From Bacteroidota bacterium (GTDB taxonomy: Bacteria; Bacteroidota; JABWAT01), in NCBI GenBank assembly GCA_013360915.1, contig JABWAT010000003.1:1-64000 (forward strand): a stretch of DNA of 64,000 bases, written 5' to 3'. The position numbers and the translations under genes were made by a program. Shown in pieces: positions 34,002 through 43,354 of the stretch. The notes beneath the pieces are model-generated. The model was not told the origin of the DNA, made no database searches, and was given only the letters and a program-made list of their open reading frames with translations. Position 1 is the first letter of the stretch, and each line of letters opens with the position of its first letter.

Positions 34002-35408
34002 ATGAAACACGCACTTGTCCTGATCACCCTCATCAGTCTGCCGCTGACTGCGCCAGCCCAGCAGGCTGTTTCCACCGATAAAGACCGGCAGTCGGTATCG
34101 GTTACCATCTATAATAACCATATGGGAGTGGTTCGCGAAAACCGAACCCTGAACCTGCCAAAGGGAATATCTAACCTTCGGTATGAGGATGTGGCGAGCG
34201 GTATTGTCCCTCAGACCGTACGTGTGAAATCCACCGATTCAAAAGCCCCATTGTTGGTTTTCGAACAGAATTATGAGTTTGATCTCATTTCCTCCTCCCG
34301 GCTGATGGATAAATACATCGGGAAAAAGGTGAAGGTTTTCCGTCAGACAGGTGATGGAAAGGAGGAACTTGTCGACGCAACCCTGATCGCCAACAACGAT
34401 GGCCCCGTATACCAGATCGGTAATGAAATTTCCCTCGGCCTTCCCGGCCGGGTGGTAGTTTCAACCATACCCGATAATTTGTATTCGAAACCCACGCTGA
34501 TATGGAAATTGAATACCGAGTCAGCCGGTAAAGTGCCGGTGGAAGTTTCCTATCAGACCAACGGTATGAGCTGGTCTGCCGATTATGTACTGGTTTTAAC
34601 CCAGGATGAAAAAAAACTGGACATGACCAGCTGGGTAACGCTTACTAACGAGTCGGGTACCCGTTTCGATAACGTCACCCTGCAGTTGGTAGCCGGTGAA
34701 GTGAAACGGGCAACACGCTCTTATAATCGTAGGAATGAAACGGCTTATGTGATGAAGGACGGTCTTGTAGTTTCAGCCCCTGCTTTTGAACAGGAAAATC
34801 TTTCCGATTACTATCTGTACACCCTCGATCAGCCCACCGATCTGGGGATGAATCAGACCAAACAGGTCCAGTTGTTTTCGGCAGATGGCATGGAGGTGAC
34901 CAAGCGGTTCATTGTGCGGGACCTGAATCTGTACAGCGGCACCGACAGTCCCACCACACCGGCCATGGTTTCCTATGAATTTGACAACACCAGTAAGAAT
35001 CAACTGGGCCGGCCGCTCCCGCAGGGAACGTTGCGCCTGTTCAAGGCAGACAGTAAAGGGCGCCAGCAATTGCTGGGCGAAGATATCATCCGGCATACAC
35101 CCGATAAAGAAACCGTGAAATTTTCGGTAGGAAGTGCCTTCGATGTGGTTGCTTCTGGCAGGCAGATCAGCGTCGAAAACTTCCGGATTGGAAGCGGTCA
35201 GGTTGCTTCTTATGAAGTGTCCCTCCGTAACCGCAAAACAGAACCCGTGACCATCCGGTATTACGCACCGGTGGGAGGTGACTGGAAAATCACCAATTCC
35301 TCACACAAGTTTACCCGCGAAAGTTCTTCTGCCGCCTGGACCGATGTGCCGGTCGCTGCGGGTGAGGAAGTCACCGTCACCTTTTCAGTAGAAATTAAAT
35401 ATCAGTGA
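34002..35408 (+). CDS. DUF4139-like exported protein, inserted between the carB halves
   Basis: The protein has 468 residues with a signal peptide (MKHALVLITLISLPLTAPA). The body resembles DUF4139 proteins: SVTIYNNHMGVVRENRTLNLPKG at the start, VPVEVSYQTNGMSWSADYVLVL in the middle, and a beta-rich C-terminus (ITNSSHKFTRESSSAAWTDVPVAAGEEVTVTFSVEIKYQ). Its function is unknown, and it should be periplasmic or at the surface. It has an AAGGAG before the ATG, lies 33 bases after the first carB section and overlaps the start of the second by 4 bases. Confidence 0.8.
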   Translation: MKHALVLITLISLPLTAPAQQAVSTDKDRQSVSVTIYNNHMGVVRENRTLNLPKGISNLRYEDVASGIVPQTVRVKSTDSKAPLLVFEQNYEFDLISSSRLMDKYIGKKVKVFRQTGDGKEELVDATLIANNDGPVYQIGNEISLGLPGRVVVSTIPDNLYSKPTLIWKLNTESAGKVPVEVSYQTNGMSWSADYVLVLTQDEKKLDMTSWVTLTNESGTRFDNVTLQLVAGEVKRATRSYNRRNETAYVMKDGLVVSAPAFEQENLSDYYLYTLDQPTDLGMNQTKQVQLFSADGMEVTKRFIVRDLNLYSGTDSPTTPAMVSYEFDNTSKNQLGRPLPQGTLRLFKADSKGRQQLLGEDIIRHTPDKETVKFSVGSAFDVVASGRQISVENFRIGSGQVASYEVSLRNRKTEPVTIRYYAPVGGDWKITNSSHKFTRESSSAAWTDVPVAAGEEVTVTFSVEIKYQ

Positions 35409-37195
35409 GCATGATCAGCAAAGACCTTCTTCAGAAAGCCAAGGCCTACGGATTCAGCGACAAGCAGATTGCTGTCCTGACCGGAAAAACCGAACTCGCC
35501 ATCCGGGATGAACGGAAACAACACGGTATCATCCCCGGTTTCAAGTCGGTGGATACCTGTGCGGCCGAATTTGAGGCGCAGACTCCCTATTTCTATTCGA
35601 CCTACGATGGAAACAATGAGCCGACCGCCAGTAAGAAAAAGAAGGTGATCATTCTGGGTGGCGGTCCGAACCGGATCGGACAGGGTATCGAGTTTGACTA
35701 TTGCTGTGTTCACGCCGTCTTCGCCCTGAAGGAAAAAGGGTACGAAGCCATCATGATCAATTGCAACCCTGAAACGGTCTCGACCGATTATGACACCACC
35801 GACCGGTTGTACTTCGAGCCTCTCACCTTCGAGGATGTCATGAACATCATCGATTTCGAAAAGCCCGATGGAGTGATTGTAACGTTTGGCGGTCAGACAC
35901 CGCTGAAACTGGCCCAGCGGCTTTATGATGCCGGAACGCCGATACTTGGGACCACCCCTGCCGGGATTGCGCTTGCGGAAGACCGCCAGCAATTCGGTGA
36001 CCTGATCGACCGGCTGGGCATTCCTGTTCCAGCCTGGGGTACCGCCTTTTCCTTTGCCGAAGCCTCAGTTATTGCTGAACGGATCGGATATCCCGTTCTG
36101 GTGCGGCCTTCCTTCGTTCTTGGCGGACGGGCCATGCAGATTGTCCACTCGACCAATGAACTCGAAAATTACATGAAAATGGCCATCGAGGTCAGCGGTG
36201 AGCATCCGGTACTGATCGACCGGTTTCTCGAAAATGCCATCGAGTTCGATGTGGATGCTGTCTGTGATGGAGAAACCGTTTATATCGGCGGAATACTTGA
36301 ACACATCGAGGAAGCCGGCATTCACTCGGGAGATTCCACTTCGGTACTACCGCCGCAGTTTGCCACTCAGAAACTGGATGTCATCCGGGATTACACCGAA
36401 CGGATTGCCAAAGCCCTTCAGGTGGTGGGTCCGCTTAACATTCAGTTTGCCCAGCAGGGTGATCAGGTCTTCATTCTTGAAGTGAATCCGCGTGCCAGCC
36501 GTACGGTCCCGTTTGTATCGAAATCGACCGGGGTTCCTCTTGCAAAAGTGTCAGCGCGGGTCATGACCGGGGAAAAACTGAAGGACATGAAACTGCCTCC
36601 CTTCACCTACCGGGGATATGTGTCGGTGAAATCATCGGTGTTCCCGTTCAGCAAGTTTCCCAATGCCGGTGTGTTTTTAGGACCCGAGATGAGATCAACC
36701 GGTGAAGTCATGGGTATTTCGCCCAACTTTGGCGGGGCTTTTGCCAAATCTCAGCTGAGTGCCGGAAACCGGCTTCCCAAAAAAGGAAACGTGTTTATTT
36801 CGGTGAACAACCGCGACAAGGGTGACCGGCTTCTGCAGGCCATTGATGGTCTGGCCCGGTTCGGATTCAATCTGAAAGCCACAGCGGGCACCGCCAATTA
36901 TCTGCGTTCACATGGGTACGAGGTGGAAACGGTTTATAAAGTGAATGAAGGCCGTCCCGACATTGTGGACATGATTAAAAACGGGGAGATTGCCATGGTG
37001 ATCAATACCCCCCTCGGTGCCTCCTCCCGTTTTGATGAAAACGCCATCGGGTCTGCAGCCATTCTGCACAAAGTGCCGGTGATCACCACCATCAGCGGAG
37101 CGCAGGCCGCCGTGAAGGGAATCTACCGGACCCTCGAGGAAAACTGGGTGGTTCGTTCCATTCAGGATTATTACAGGGACTTTCAATCCGTATAA
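35405..37195 (+). CDS. carB: Carbamoyl phosphate synthase large subunit, C-terminal section
   Basis: The protein has 596 residues. It begins inside the oligomerisation domain (KAKAYGFSDKQIAVLTGKTELAIRDERKQHGIIPGFKSVDTCAAEFEAQTPYFYSTYD), then carries the second ATP-grasp (carbamoyl phosphate) domain (ILGGGPNRIGQGIEFDYCCVHA, RPSFVLGGRAMQIV, LEVNPRASRTVPFVSKSTGVPLAKVSARVMTGE). It ends with the MGS-like allosteric domain (GNVFISVNNRDKGD... to YYRDFQSV). The start is GTG overlapping the DUF4139 stop, or the ATG 6 bases on. The two sections of about 495 and 596 residues divide CarB much as the split genes of some thermophiles do. Confidence 0.95.
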   Translation: MSMISKDLLQKAKAYGFSDKQIAVLTGKTELAIRDERKQHGIIPGFKSVDTCAAEFEAQTPYFYSTYDGNNEPTASKKKKVIILGGGPNRIGQGIEFDYCCVHAVFALKEKGYEAIMINCNPETVSTDYDTTDRLYFEPLTFEDVMNIIDFEKPDGVIVTFGGQTPLKLAQRLYDAGTPILGTTPAGIALAEDRQQFGDLIDRLGIPVPAWGTAFSFAEASVIAERIGYPVLVRPSFVLGGRAMQIVHSTNELENYMKMAIEVSGEHPVLIDRFLENAIEFDVDAVCDGETVYIGGILEHIEEAGIHSGDSTSVLPPQFATQKLDVIRDYTERIAKALQVVGPLNIQFAQQGDQVFILEVNPRASRTVPFVSKSTGVPLAKVSARVMTGEKLKDMKLPPFTYRGYVSVKSSVFPFSKFPNAGVFLGPEMRSTGEVMGISPNFGGAFAKSQLSAGNRLPKKGNVFISVNNRDKGDRLLQAIDGLARFGFNLKATAGTANYLRSHGYEVETVYKVNEGRPDIVDMIKNGEIAMVINTPLGASSRFDENAIGSAAILHKVPVITTISGAQAAVKGIYRTLEENWVVRSIQDYYRDFQSV

Positions 37196-37260
37196 ACTGA
37201 ATTGAAAAAAATCCGGAAAAACTCTACTTTTCGGATGTCCTGAGGTCATTGAGGTTTTCT

Positions 37261-37869
37261 ATGAAACTCCTTTTCCGCTTACTGGTTCTGTTTCCGGCCT
37301 TTCTGTATTTATCCTGCACAGAGGAAACCTTACTCAGAGACGATGATGACGTCATCATTACCCGGCAGGATTCCCCGTTACCACTCAGACCCGGGAATGG
37401 AATCGCGGTCATGGCCTTATCGGTTCTGTCTCCGGGAAGCGATTCAATTCAGTTTCTGAGCGGGAATTTTTCGTCGTATAACGATCCTGGTTTTAAAGAA
37501 ATCCACACCGTTTACTCACCCGGAACCTACACGTTTAGTTATAACAGGGAGACCCAGATACCATCCAGTCAGCTGTCCAGGCTGGAACAAATCAGTTTCA
37601 CACTCAGAAACGTAACGGTAGGGGAACACACTCTGCCCGTCCCAAATTACCAAATCCAATTTGGGGTGTTTATCCGCAACAAGGGCGTTATTCAGACTTA
37701 TCGATATGCCAGAATTTATTCTGGTTCCACCATAACCATTTACGAGCACAATCAGGCTGAGCGATATATAAAAGCCTCGTTCGAAATCCGCTGCGGTGAG
37801 GTATTTCCGGGGGAAACATTACCCCGCCAGTATCACTTGCGCTCAGGTGTATTTAAGCTCTTCTTCTGA
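37261..37869 (+). CDS. Lipoprotein of unknown function
   Basis: A lipoprotein signal (MKLLFRLLVLFPAFLYLSC) is followed by an acidic linker (TLLRDDDDV) and a beta-rich domain of about 160 residues ending in KLFF. The ATG is chosen because GAGG lies 6 bases upstream; an earlier in-frame start lacks this. I recognise no family. It begins a run of four small lipoprotein genes after carB. Confidence 0.75.
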   Translation: MKLLFRLLVLFPAFLYLSCTEETLLRDDDDVIITRQDSPLPLRPGNGIAVMALSVLSPGSDSIQFLSGNFSSYNDPGFKEIHTVYSPGTYTFSYNRETQIPSSQLSRLEQISFTLRNVTVGEHTLPVPNYQIQFGVFIRNKGVIQTYRYARIYSGSTITIYEHNQAERYIKASFEIRCGEVFPGETLPRQYHLRSGVFKLFF

Positions 37870-37965
37870 TAACACACCGGCCTTTCCTGGTCTTACCTCT
37901 CAGAAAACTTTTCACTACCTTCAGTCTGGAGCCATAAATGATGGTTTTAGAGCTGGTGGAGAGTG

Positions 37966-38538
37966 ATGCGAACAATCTGTGTTTTTCTCGGCTTACTGGG
38001 TATGTTTTTCCTGACGGCCTGCTCTCAGAATCTGTCGCTCGATGACCGGGAGGAAAACGGAACGGTCAGCGGTGTTCCTGCCACCCGTACCGGGGAAGGA
38101 ACCATGGGAGCCGTTGTGGACGGGAAACGCTGGGTGGCCGGATTCTACTCACCACTTGCCAATTATGCTGCTTCTGCATCATCCACTTCTGCGGGACTGA
38201 CAGTCACCGGAATCAGAGAGACCATCCTTCAGAATGGAACACAGATCATCGAAACCATCCGGTTGTATGTGAATCCGCAGGGACCGGGCACCTGGCCGAT
38301 CACCACCGGGGCTGCCTCCTTTAACCGGGTTGAAACGGTTCCGGGATCAAACGGATCTTCTACCAATACAACCTTCCTGGTTCCGGATGGCCAATCAGGT
38401 ACCCTGACCATTACCCGGTATGATCCTCAGTTGAAGATACTGTCGGGAAGCTTCCAATTTACTGCCTCACATGTTTTCAACGGACAGATCAGCACCATTG
38501 ACGTGGACCACGGAATTTTTGATGTGATGATCAGATAA
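37966..38538 (+). CDS. DUF6252-like lipoprotein
   Basis: A signal peptide with lipobox FFLTAC is followed by a Ser/Thr-rich domain opening with GTMGAVVDGKRWVAGF, the hallmark of DUF6252-like small lipoproteins of Bacteroidota. It ends in a strand (VDHGIFDVMIR) equivalent to that in the next two genes. The ATG after GGAGAGTG is used; a GTG lies one codon upstream. Its function is unknown. Confidence 0.75.
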   Translation: MRTICVFLGLLGMFFLTACSQNLSLDDREENGTVSGVPATRTGEGTMGAVVDGKRWVAGFYSPLANYAASASSTSAGLTVTGIRETILQNGTQIIETIRLYVNPQGPGTWPITTGAASFNRVETVPGSNGSSTNTTFLVPDGQSGTLTITRYDPQLKILSGSFQFTASHVFNGQISTIDVDHGIFDVMIR

Positions 38539-38650
38539 CCCCGGAAGAAGCCGTCCTTCCCATTTTTATCCACTTGCGAACATCGGGACCAATTCGTACT
38601 TTTTTTTGGTCGGAACAAAATCTCTGACTCATCGTATGCCCGGGATACTT

Positions 38651-39208
38651 ATGAAAACACTACACCTTTTCTCAATCCTGTTAATCTGCGTTCCTTTGGT
38701 TTCCTGTGACGAAGGGTCTTCATTCGGGTCGTCTGAACCAACCAAGCGAGCCATCGGATCGGGAACCTTCAAGGCCACCATCGGGTCAGAGGCCTGGTCT
38801 TCCGAGGCCGGATCTCCCTATATCTACGGCGCACTCGCCAATGACTGGCTGCTCCTCTCGGGTCAATCGGCTGATACAGTCGGTTCAGTGATTACCAAAA
38901 AGAAAATTTCCCTGTACATCCGCTTCCCAAAGACCGGAGCCTTAACGGTCGGACCGGAAACCAGTAATGTTTATGCATTGGTGACCATCTCGGAGGGATC
39001 TTCCACCCGGTATTATATGTCTGCCAGCACCAATTCAGGAACGATCACACTTACCAAGCTGGATTCCAATATCCGGTCAGCCATCGGGACCTTTTCGATT
39101 GTGGTCGTAGCAGATGGCAATCTCAGCGGGGAAAAACTCACCATCACCAATGGGTCTTTCGACATGGCCTTTCAACCCTATGCCAGTAAACTGGCGCCCA
39201 TTGAATAA
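38651..39208 (+). CDS. DUF6252-like lipoprotein, paralogue 2
   Basis: The lipobox is LVSC. The mature part reads SGTFKATIGSEAWSSEAGSPYIYGALANDWLLLSGQS... and ends ITNGSFDMAF. It is clearly homologous to the gene at 39434 (for example SAKIGSESWTSNSGASYAYAAYNNEWLVIYGQS). The earlier in-frame start at 38606 adds 15 residues before the true signal peptide and is rejected. Its function is unknown. Confidence 0.78.
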   Translation: MKTLHLFSILLICVPLVSCDEGSSFGSSEPTKRAIGSGTFKATIGSEAWSSEAGSPYIYGALANDWLLLSGQSADTVGSVITKKKISLYIRFPKTGALTVGPETSNVYALVTISEGSSTRYYMSASTNSGTITLTKLDSNIRSAIGTFSIVVVADGNLSGEKLTITNGSFDMAFQPYASKLAPIE

Positions 39209-39376
39209 CCCCTTCTGATGCTTTCTGAGCTCCGGACGCCAATCAGCACCTGAACAAGCCGGATTGCTCCGACCGAAACATAATCCATTTCTCTGAACTT
39301 TCCGGTGCCTTCTGACGGATTGGGATTTGATTTACTTCACAAAAACAACAAAGCACATGAAGATCTGTTAATCCTG

Positions 39377-39408
39377 TTTTTTGTTTTTACCAGACATGAA
39401 TATCTTTA
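39377..39408 (+). promoter_or_regulatory. Candidate Bacteroidota-type promoter
   Basis: TTTTTTG (39377-39383) and TATCTTTA (39401-39408) are 17 bases apart, resembling the TTTG / TAnnTTTG consensus. They precede the ATG of the third DUF6252-like lipoprotein gene by about 25 bases and lie in an otherwise empty 225-base gap. Confidence 0.5.
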
Positions 39409-39433
39409 ACCACCTAACCAACCGGAGAGAACT

Positions 39434-39982
39434 ATGAAAAAATTACTTTGGCTTCCAATTTTGTTACTCAGCTTTGGTCTGACATCCTGCGAAGAATCAA
39501 CCTCCTCGGACGATGACAACGGCGGAGGCGGAGGAACACAAATCGGAGCAGGGGTAGTTTCGGCCAAAATCGGGTCGGAAAGCTGGACATCTAACTCTGG
39601 CGCCTCCTATGCCTATGCTGCTTACAACAACGAATGGCTTGTCATTTATGGTCAATCCTACAAGGTCGAAGGGACCACCGTAAAGCAGAAACAGATATCC
39701 CTGTCCATCTATCAGCCCAAGACCGGAACTCGCTCCGTTGGGGTTGAAACCGGGACTGTGTATGCCACCTTAACCGTCACCGAAGGATCCAACACGAAAA
39801 TCTATGTTTCTTATAAGGAAAATTCGGGTACCATCAACATGACCAAATGGGATACTTCCGGAAAAATCGCTTCGGGTACCTTCTCATTTGACGCCACCGA
39901 AGGCGGCGATCCGAACGGAACGGTCATCAGCGTAACCAACGGGTCTTTCGACGTCAAATACAATCAGTTCACCAAGAAATAA
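39434..39982 (+). CDS. DUF6252-like lipoprotein, paralogue 3
   Basis: The signal peptide and lipobox are MKKLLWLPILLLSFGLTSC. An acidic/Gly linker (SSDDDNGGGGG) and a domain homologous to the preceding gene follow. GGAGAG lies just before the ATG. It has its own candidate promoter and a strong terminator, so it is probably expressed as a single gene. Its function is unknown; it is likely surface- or outer-membrane-attached. Confidence 0.82.
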   Translation: MKKLLWLPILLLSFGLTSCEESTSSDDDNGGGGGTQIGAGVVSAKIGSESWTSNSGASYAYAAYNNEWLVIYGQSYKVEGTTVKQKQISLSIYQPKTGTRSVGVETGTVYATLTVTEGSNTKIYVSYKENSGTINMTKWDTSGKIASGTFSFDATEGGDPNGTVISVTNGSFDVKYNQFTKK

Positions 39983-39989
39983 CCTTTCG

Positions 39990-40013
39990 GAGGCCGGTTC
40001 GCCGGCCTCTTTC
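39990..40013 (+). terminator. Intrinsic terminator
   Basis: A perfect 8-base stem GAGGCCGG/CCGGCCTC with a TTCG tetraloop is followed by TTTC. It lies 8 bases after the lipoprotein stop at 39982. Confidence 0.8.
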
Positions 40014-40097
40014 ATTATTCCCCCTTTTCCCGAGAACGGATAGCCTGTTTCCCGTGTTTGATGAATAAACTTCTTCATTAACAGGAATTCATTGCTT

Positions 40098-40886
40098 ATG
40101 AACACATCAAAAACAGCCCTGATCACGGGTGCCTCCGGCGGCATCGGGCTTGAACTCGCCCGGGTCCATGCCTCCAAGGGTGACCATCTGGTTCTGGTGG
40201 CACGCAGTGCCGACCGTCTTTCGGCCCTTAAATCGGAACTTGAACAAAGATGGAAGGTCAGGGTGACCTTTTTTGCAACCGATCTGTCTTTACCAGATGC
40301 GGCCCGGACGATTTATAATGAACTAAAAAATCAATCCATTTCTGTTGATTATCTGATCAACAATGCCGGTTTTGGAGAGTTTGGGTTTTTCCATGAAACC
40401 AATTGGGAACGGGAGGAAAAGATGATTCAGCTGAACATCACCACACTCACCCAGTTCACCAAGCTATTTTTAAAAGACATGGTGGCCCGCGGATCGGGAC
40501 GGATTATGAATGTGGCCTCCACAGCTGCGTTTCAGCCGGGACCGACCATGGCGGTGTATTATGCCACCAAGGCCTATGTGCTCCACTTTTCAGAGGCGGT
40601 GAATAATGAGGTCCGCGACAAGGGAGTAACCGTCACTGCGCTCTGCCCGGGTCCGACAGAAAGCGGGTTCCAGGAGGCAGCCTCATTGAAGGGAAGCCGT
40701 CTGGTCAGCCTGCGTCGGTTTCCATCGTCGGAATCGGTTGCAAAGTATGGTTATAAAGCCATGATGAAAGGCAAAGCCGTTGCCATACATGGCGGACTGA
40801 ATGTCCTGCTTACCTTCACGGTCCGGTTAACTCCGCGCTGGCTGATTGTCAGGCTGATCCGTTTTGTACAAGGCAAATCCACCTGA
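40098..40886 (+). CDS. Short-chain dehydrogenase/reductase
   Basis: This classical SDR has 262 residues: TGASGGIGLELA (cofactor loop), NNAGFGEFG, catalytic S near NVASTAA and YYATKAY (Y-x3-K). The relatives are DltE-like oxidoreductases; the substrate is unknown. CAGGAA lies upstream of the ATG; a TTG two codons earlier is less likely. It follows a terminator and precedes radA. Confidence 0.9.
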   Translation: MNTSKTALITGASGGIGLELARVHASKGDHLVLVARSADRLSALKSELEQRWKVRVTFFATDLSLPDAARTIYNELKNQSISVDYLINNAGFGEFGFFHETNWEREEKMIQLNITTLTQFTKLFLKDMVARGSGRIMNVASTAAFQPGPTMAVYYATKAYVLHFSEAVNNEVRDKGVTVTALCPGPTESGFQEAASLKGSRLVSLRRFPSSESVAKYGYKAMMKGKAVAIHGGLNVLLTFTVRLTPRWLIVRLIRFVQGKST

Positions 40887-40941
40887 GCTCCGGACCCTGG
40901 CTTTTCCTTTGCTTTCATAAACGATTTCGCCATTTTCGGTC

Positions 40942-42324
40942 ATGGCCCGTTTAATCTCTCAATATGTCTGTCAGTCCTGTGGGTCGGTGACCCCGAAATG
41001 GATGGGAAAATGCCCCGATTGCGGGGAATGGAACACCCTGCTTGAAGAGGTGGTCGAATCCGGCACGAAGAAGAAAACCGATTCCGCTCACCTTCATCGC
41101 CAGCCAGCCACTGCATCGGGTGGCCCGCAGCCACTGAAGTCCATCCGGTCGGTGGAAGGTGATCGCGTCCAAACCCATTTCGCCGAGTTTAACCGCGTCA
41201 TGGGCGGCGGCATCATGTCGGGAAGCCTCAATCTCATCGGAGGCGATCCCGGAATCGGTAAATCCACTCTAATGATGCAAATGACCGGCTCCCTTCCCGG
41301 GGGCACAGGTCCGGTGTTGTATGTATCTGCTGAAGAGTCGGTTTTTCAGATCAAAAACCGTGCTGAACGGCTTGGTGTTGATCCCGACAACCTGTTTTTA
41401 CTGGCCGAAACCAACTTGTCCCAGATTCTGGATCAATGCCGCAAACTGAATCCCGCCCTTCTGATCATCGATTCCATTCAAACTGTTTACCTGCCCGATC
41501 TGGCCAGTGCACCGGGGAGTGTTTCACAGGTGCGGGAGTGTGCTGCTGCCATCCTGACCATGGCCAAATCGGCAGGAATCACCACGTTTCTGACGGGTCA
41601 TGTCACCAAGGATGGAAATCTGGCCGGACCCCGGGTACTCGAACATCTGGTCGATACGGTCCTCCAGTTCGAAGGAGACCGGAACCATCAGTTCCGGATT
41701 CTGCGTGCCCTTAAAAACCGGTATGGAAGCACCAATGAAATCGGGGTGTTTGATATGGGTCCCCGCGGTCTCACCGAAATACCCAATCCGGCCTCCTGGT
41801 TTATCTCGGAATTCAGCCGGGGAATTCCCGGGTCGGTTATCGGTGTGACCATGGAAGGCACGCGACCTCTTCTTGTGGAAATTCAATCATTGGTTACCCC
41901 CTGCAATTATGGCTTTGCGCAGCGAAACGCCAACGGTCTCGATTCCCGCCGGCTGACGATGCTGATTGCAGTCCTTGAAAAACGTCTGGGCATTCCGCTT
42001 GGAACCCAGGATATCTTCCTGAATGTGGCCAGCGGATTCCGTCTGGAAGATCCCGGTGTTGATCTGGCCGTCTGTGCAGCCATCCTGTCCTCGTTCCGCG
42101 AGTGGCCGGTGGCGCGTCAGGTCTGTCTGATTGGGGAAGTCGGTCTGGGCGGAGAGATACGGCCGGTGGCGAATCTGGATCAGCGTCTTCAGGAGGCGAG
42201 AAAGCTGGGATTCAGGCATTTGCTCACTTCACCGGGCCACTCACAAACCGAGGGTGTGGTAACCATTCATTCCATCAACGATTTATACCAGTCGCTGGAT
42301 GGTTTCCTGGAACCCCTGATCTGA
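40942..42324 (+). CDS. radA: DNA repair protein RadA
   Basis: RadA/Sms, 460 residues, takes part in branch migration during recombination. The zinc finger (YVCQSCGSVTPKWMGKCPDCGEWN), Walker A GGDPGIGKSTL, the RadA-specific KNRYGSTNEIGVF and the C-terminal Lon-protease-like domain (GIPLGTQDIFLNVASGFRLEDPGVDLAV...GEVGLGGEIRPV) are all present. It is followed by an alcohol dehydrogenase gene after 7 bases. Confidence 0.96.
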   Translation: MARLISQYVCQSCGSVTPKWMGKCPDCGEWNTLLEEVVESGTKKKTDSAHLHRQPATASGGPQPLKSIRSVEGDRVQTHFAEFNRVMGGGIMSGSLNLIGGDPGIGKSTLMMQMTGSLPGGTGPVLYVSAEESVFQIKNRAERLGVDPDNLFLLAETNLSQILDQCRKLNPALLIIDSIQTVYLPDLASAPGSVSQVRECAAAILTMAKSAGITTFLTGHVTKDGNLAGPRVLEHLVDTVLQFEGDRNHQFRILRALKNRYGSTNEIGVFDMGPRGLTEIPNPASWFISEFSRGIPGSVIGVTMEGTRPLLVEIQSLVTPCNYGFAQRNANGLDSRRLTMLIAVLEKRLGIPLGTQDIFLNVASGFRLEDPGVDLAVCAAILSSFREWPVARQVCLIGEVGLGGEIRPVANLDQRLQEARKLGFRHLLTSPGHSQTEGVVTIHSINDLYQSLDGFLEPLI

Positions 42325-42331
42325 GAGGAAT

Positions 42332-43354
42332 ATGAAACAGATTGTCATTTCCGCTCCCGGAGGCCCCGAAGTCATTCAGTTGACGGATGCACCGGTTCCG
42401 CTTGCGGGTCCGGGTGAGGTCATGATTAAAGTCAAAGCCTCTTCCATCAATCATCTCGATATCTGGGTCCGGAAAGGCCTTCCCAGAACTCCATACCCGA
42501 TTGTCCCGGGATGTGATGCTGCTGGTGTGGTGGAGGCAGTGGGTCCGGGAATCACTCATTTCAAATCGGGGGATCGTGTTTTCATTTCTCCCGGGACCAG
42601 TTGCGGCGTCTGTGAGTCCTGCAGGAACGGGATGGACAACTACTGCCGGCAGTACCACATCAGGGGAGAATCCACCCAGGGTGCTCACCGGGAGTATCTG
42701 ACCGCACCGGTTCAGGATGTCTATCCGCTTCCCGACACCGTCTCTTTCGAGGAAGCAGCGGCTGCCACGCTGACCTATCTGACCGCTTGGCAAATGCTGG
42801 TCAGAAAGGGCCAGATTCAACCGGGTCAAACCTTGTTTGTCTGGGGAGCCGGGTCGGGAGTGGGAACGGCCGCCATCCAGCTGGCGAAACTCTACGGGGC
42901 CCGGGTGCTTGCAGTTGCTGCAACCGACGGGAAACGACAACGCGCTCTGGGCATTGGCGCCGATGCCGTTTATGATTCACGGGCCAGCGATATCGTTCAA
43001 TGGGTAAAATCCCAGACCGGTAAATCGGGCGTGGATCTGGTTTTTGAACACACGGGAAAAATCACCCTTCCCGACAGCATTGCCATGACCCGATATGGCG
43101 GGACCATCGTTACCTGTGGAGCCACAACGGGATGGGATGCCGCAATCGATCTGAGACACATTTTCTTTCGCCAGCTTTCTCTGCTCGGTTCCACCATGGG
43201 TCCCAAGGCCGTCCTTCCCGACCTTGTTCAGCTCATCGCCGAACGGAAACTGAATCCGTGCATCGATTCAATTTACCCGCTGAGTCAGGTTCGCGAGGCC
43301 CAGGAACGAGCCGATTCCGGCCAGCAATTCGGGAAAGTGGTGATTCAGATCTGA
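42332..43354 (+). CDS. Zinc-binding alcohol dehydrogenase (MDR family)
   Basis: This medium-chain dehydrogenase/reductase has 340 residues. The structural zinc loop CGVCESCRNGMDNYC is intact, GCDAAGVVEAVG marks the catalytic domain, and GAGSGVGTAAIQLAK is the nucleotide loop. The catalytic zinc ligands are only partly of the classical type (NHLDIW in place of C-H). It thus lies between alcohol dehydrogenases and quinone reductases. Its last 10 bases overlap the convergent phosphatase gene. Confidence 0.9.
   Translation: MKQIVISAPGGPEVIQLTDAPVPLAGPGEVMIKVKASSINHLDIWVRKGLPRTPYPIVPGCDAAGVVEAVGPGITHFKSGDRVFISPGTSCGVCESCRNGMDNYCRQYHIRGESTQGAHREYLTAPVQDVYPLPDTVSFEEAAAATLTYLTAWQMLVRKGQIQPGQTLFVWGAGSGVGTAAIQLAKLYGARVLAVAATDGKRQRALGIGADAVYDSRASDIVQWVKSQTGKSGVDLVFEHTGKITLPDSIAMTRYGGTIVTCGATTGWDAAIDLRHIFFRQLSLLGSTMGPKAVLPDLVQLIAERKLNPCIDSIYPLSQVREAQERADSGQQFGKVVIQI

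Noticed and set aside
32482-37195. carB as a frameshifted pseudogene
   Set aside because: A complete 1.4-kb gene separates the two parts, both have their own start and stop, and all active-site motifs are intact, so a split functional gene is the better reading.
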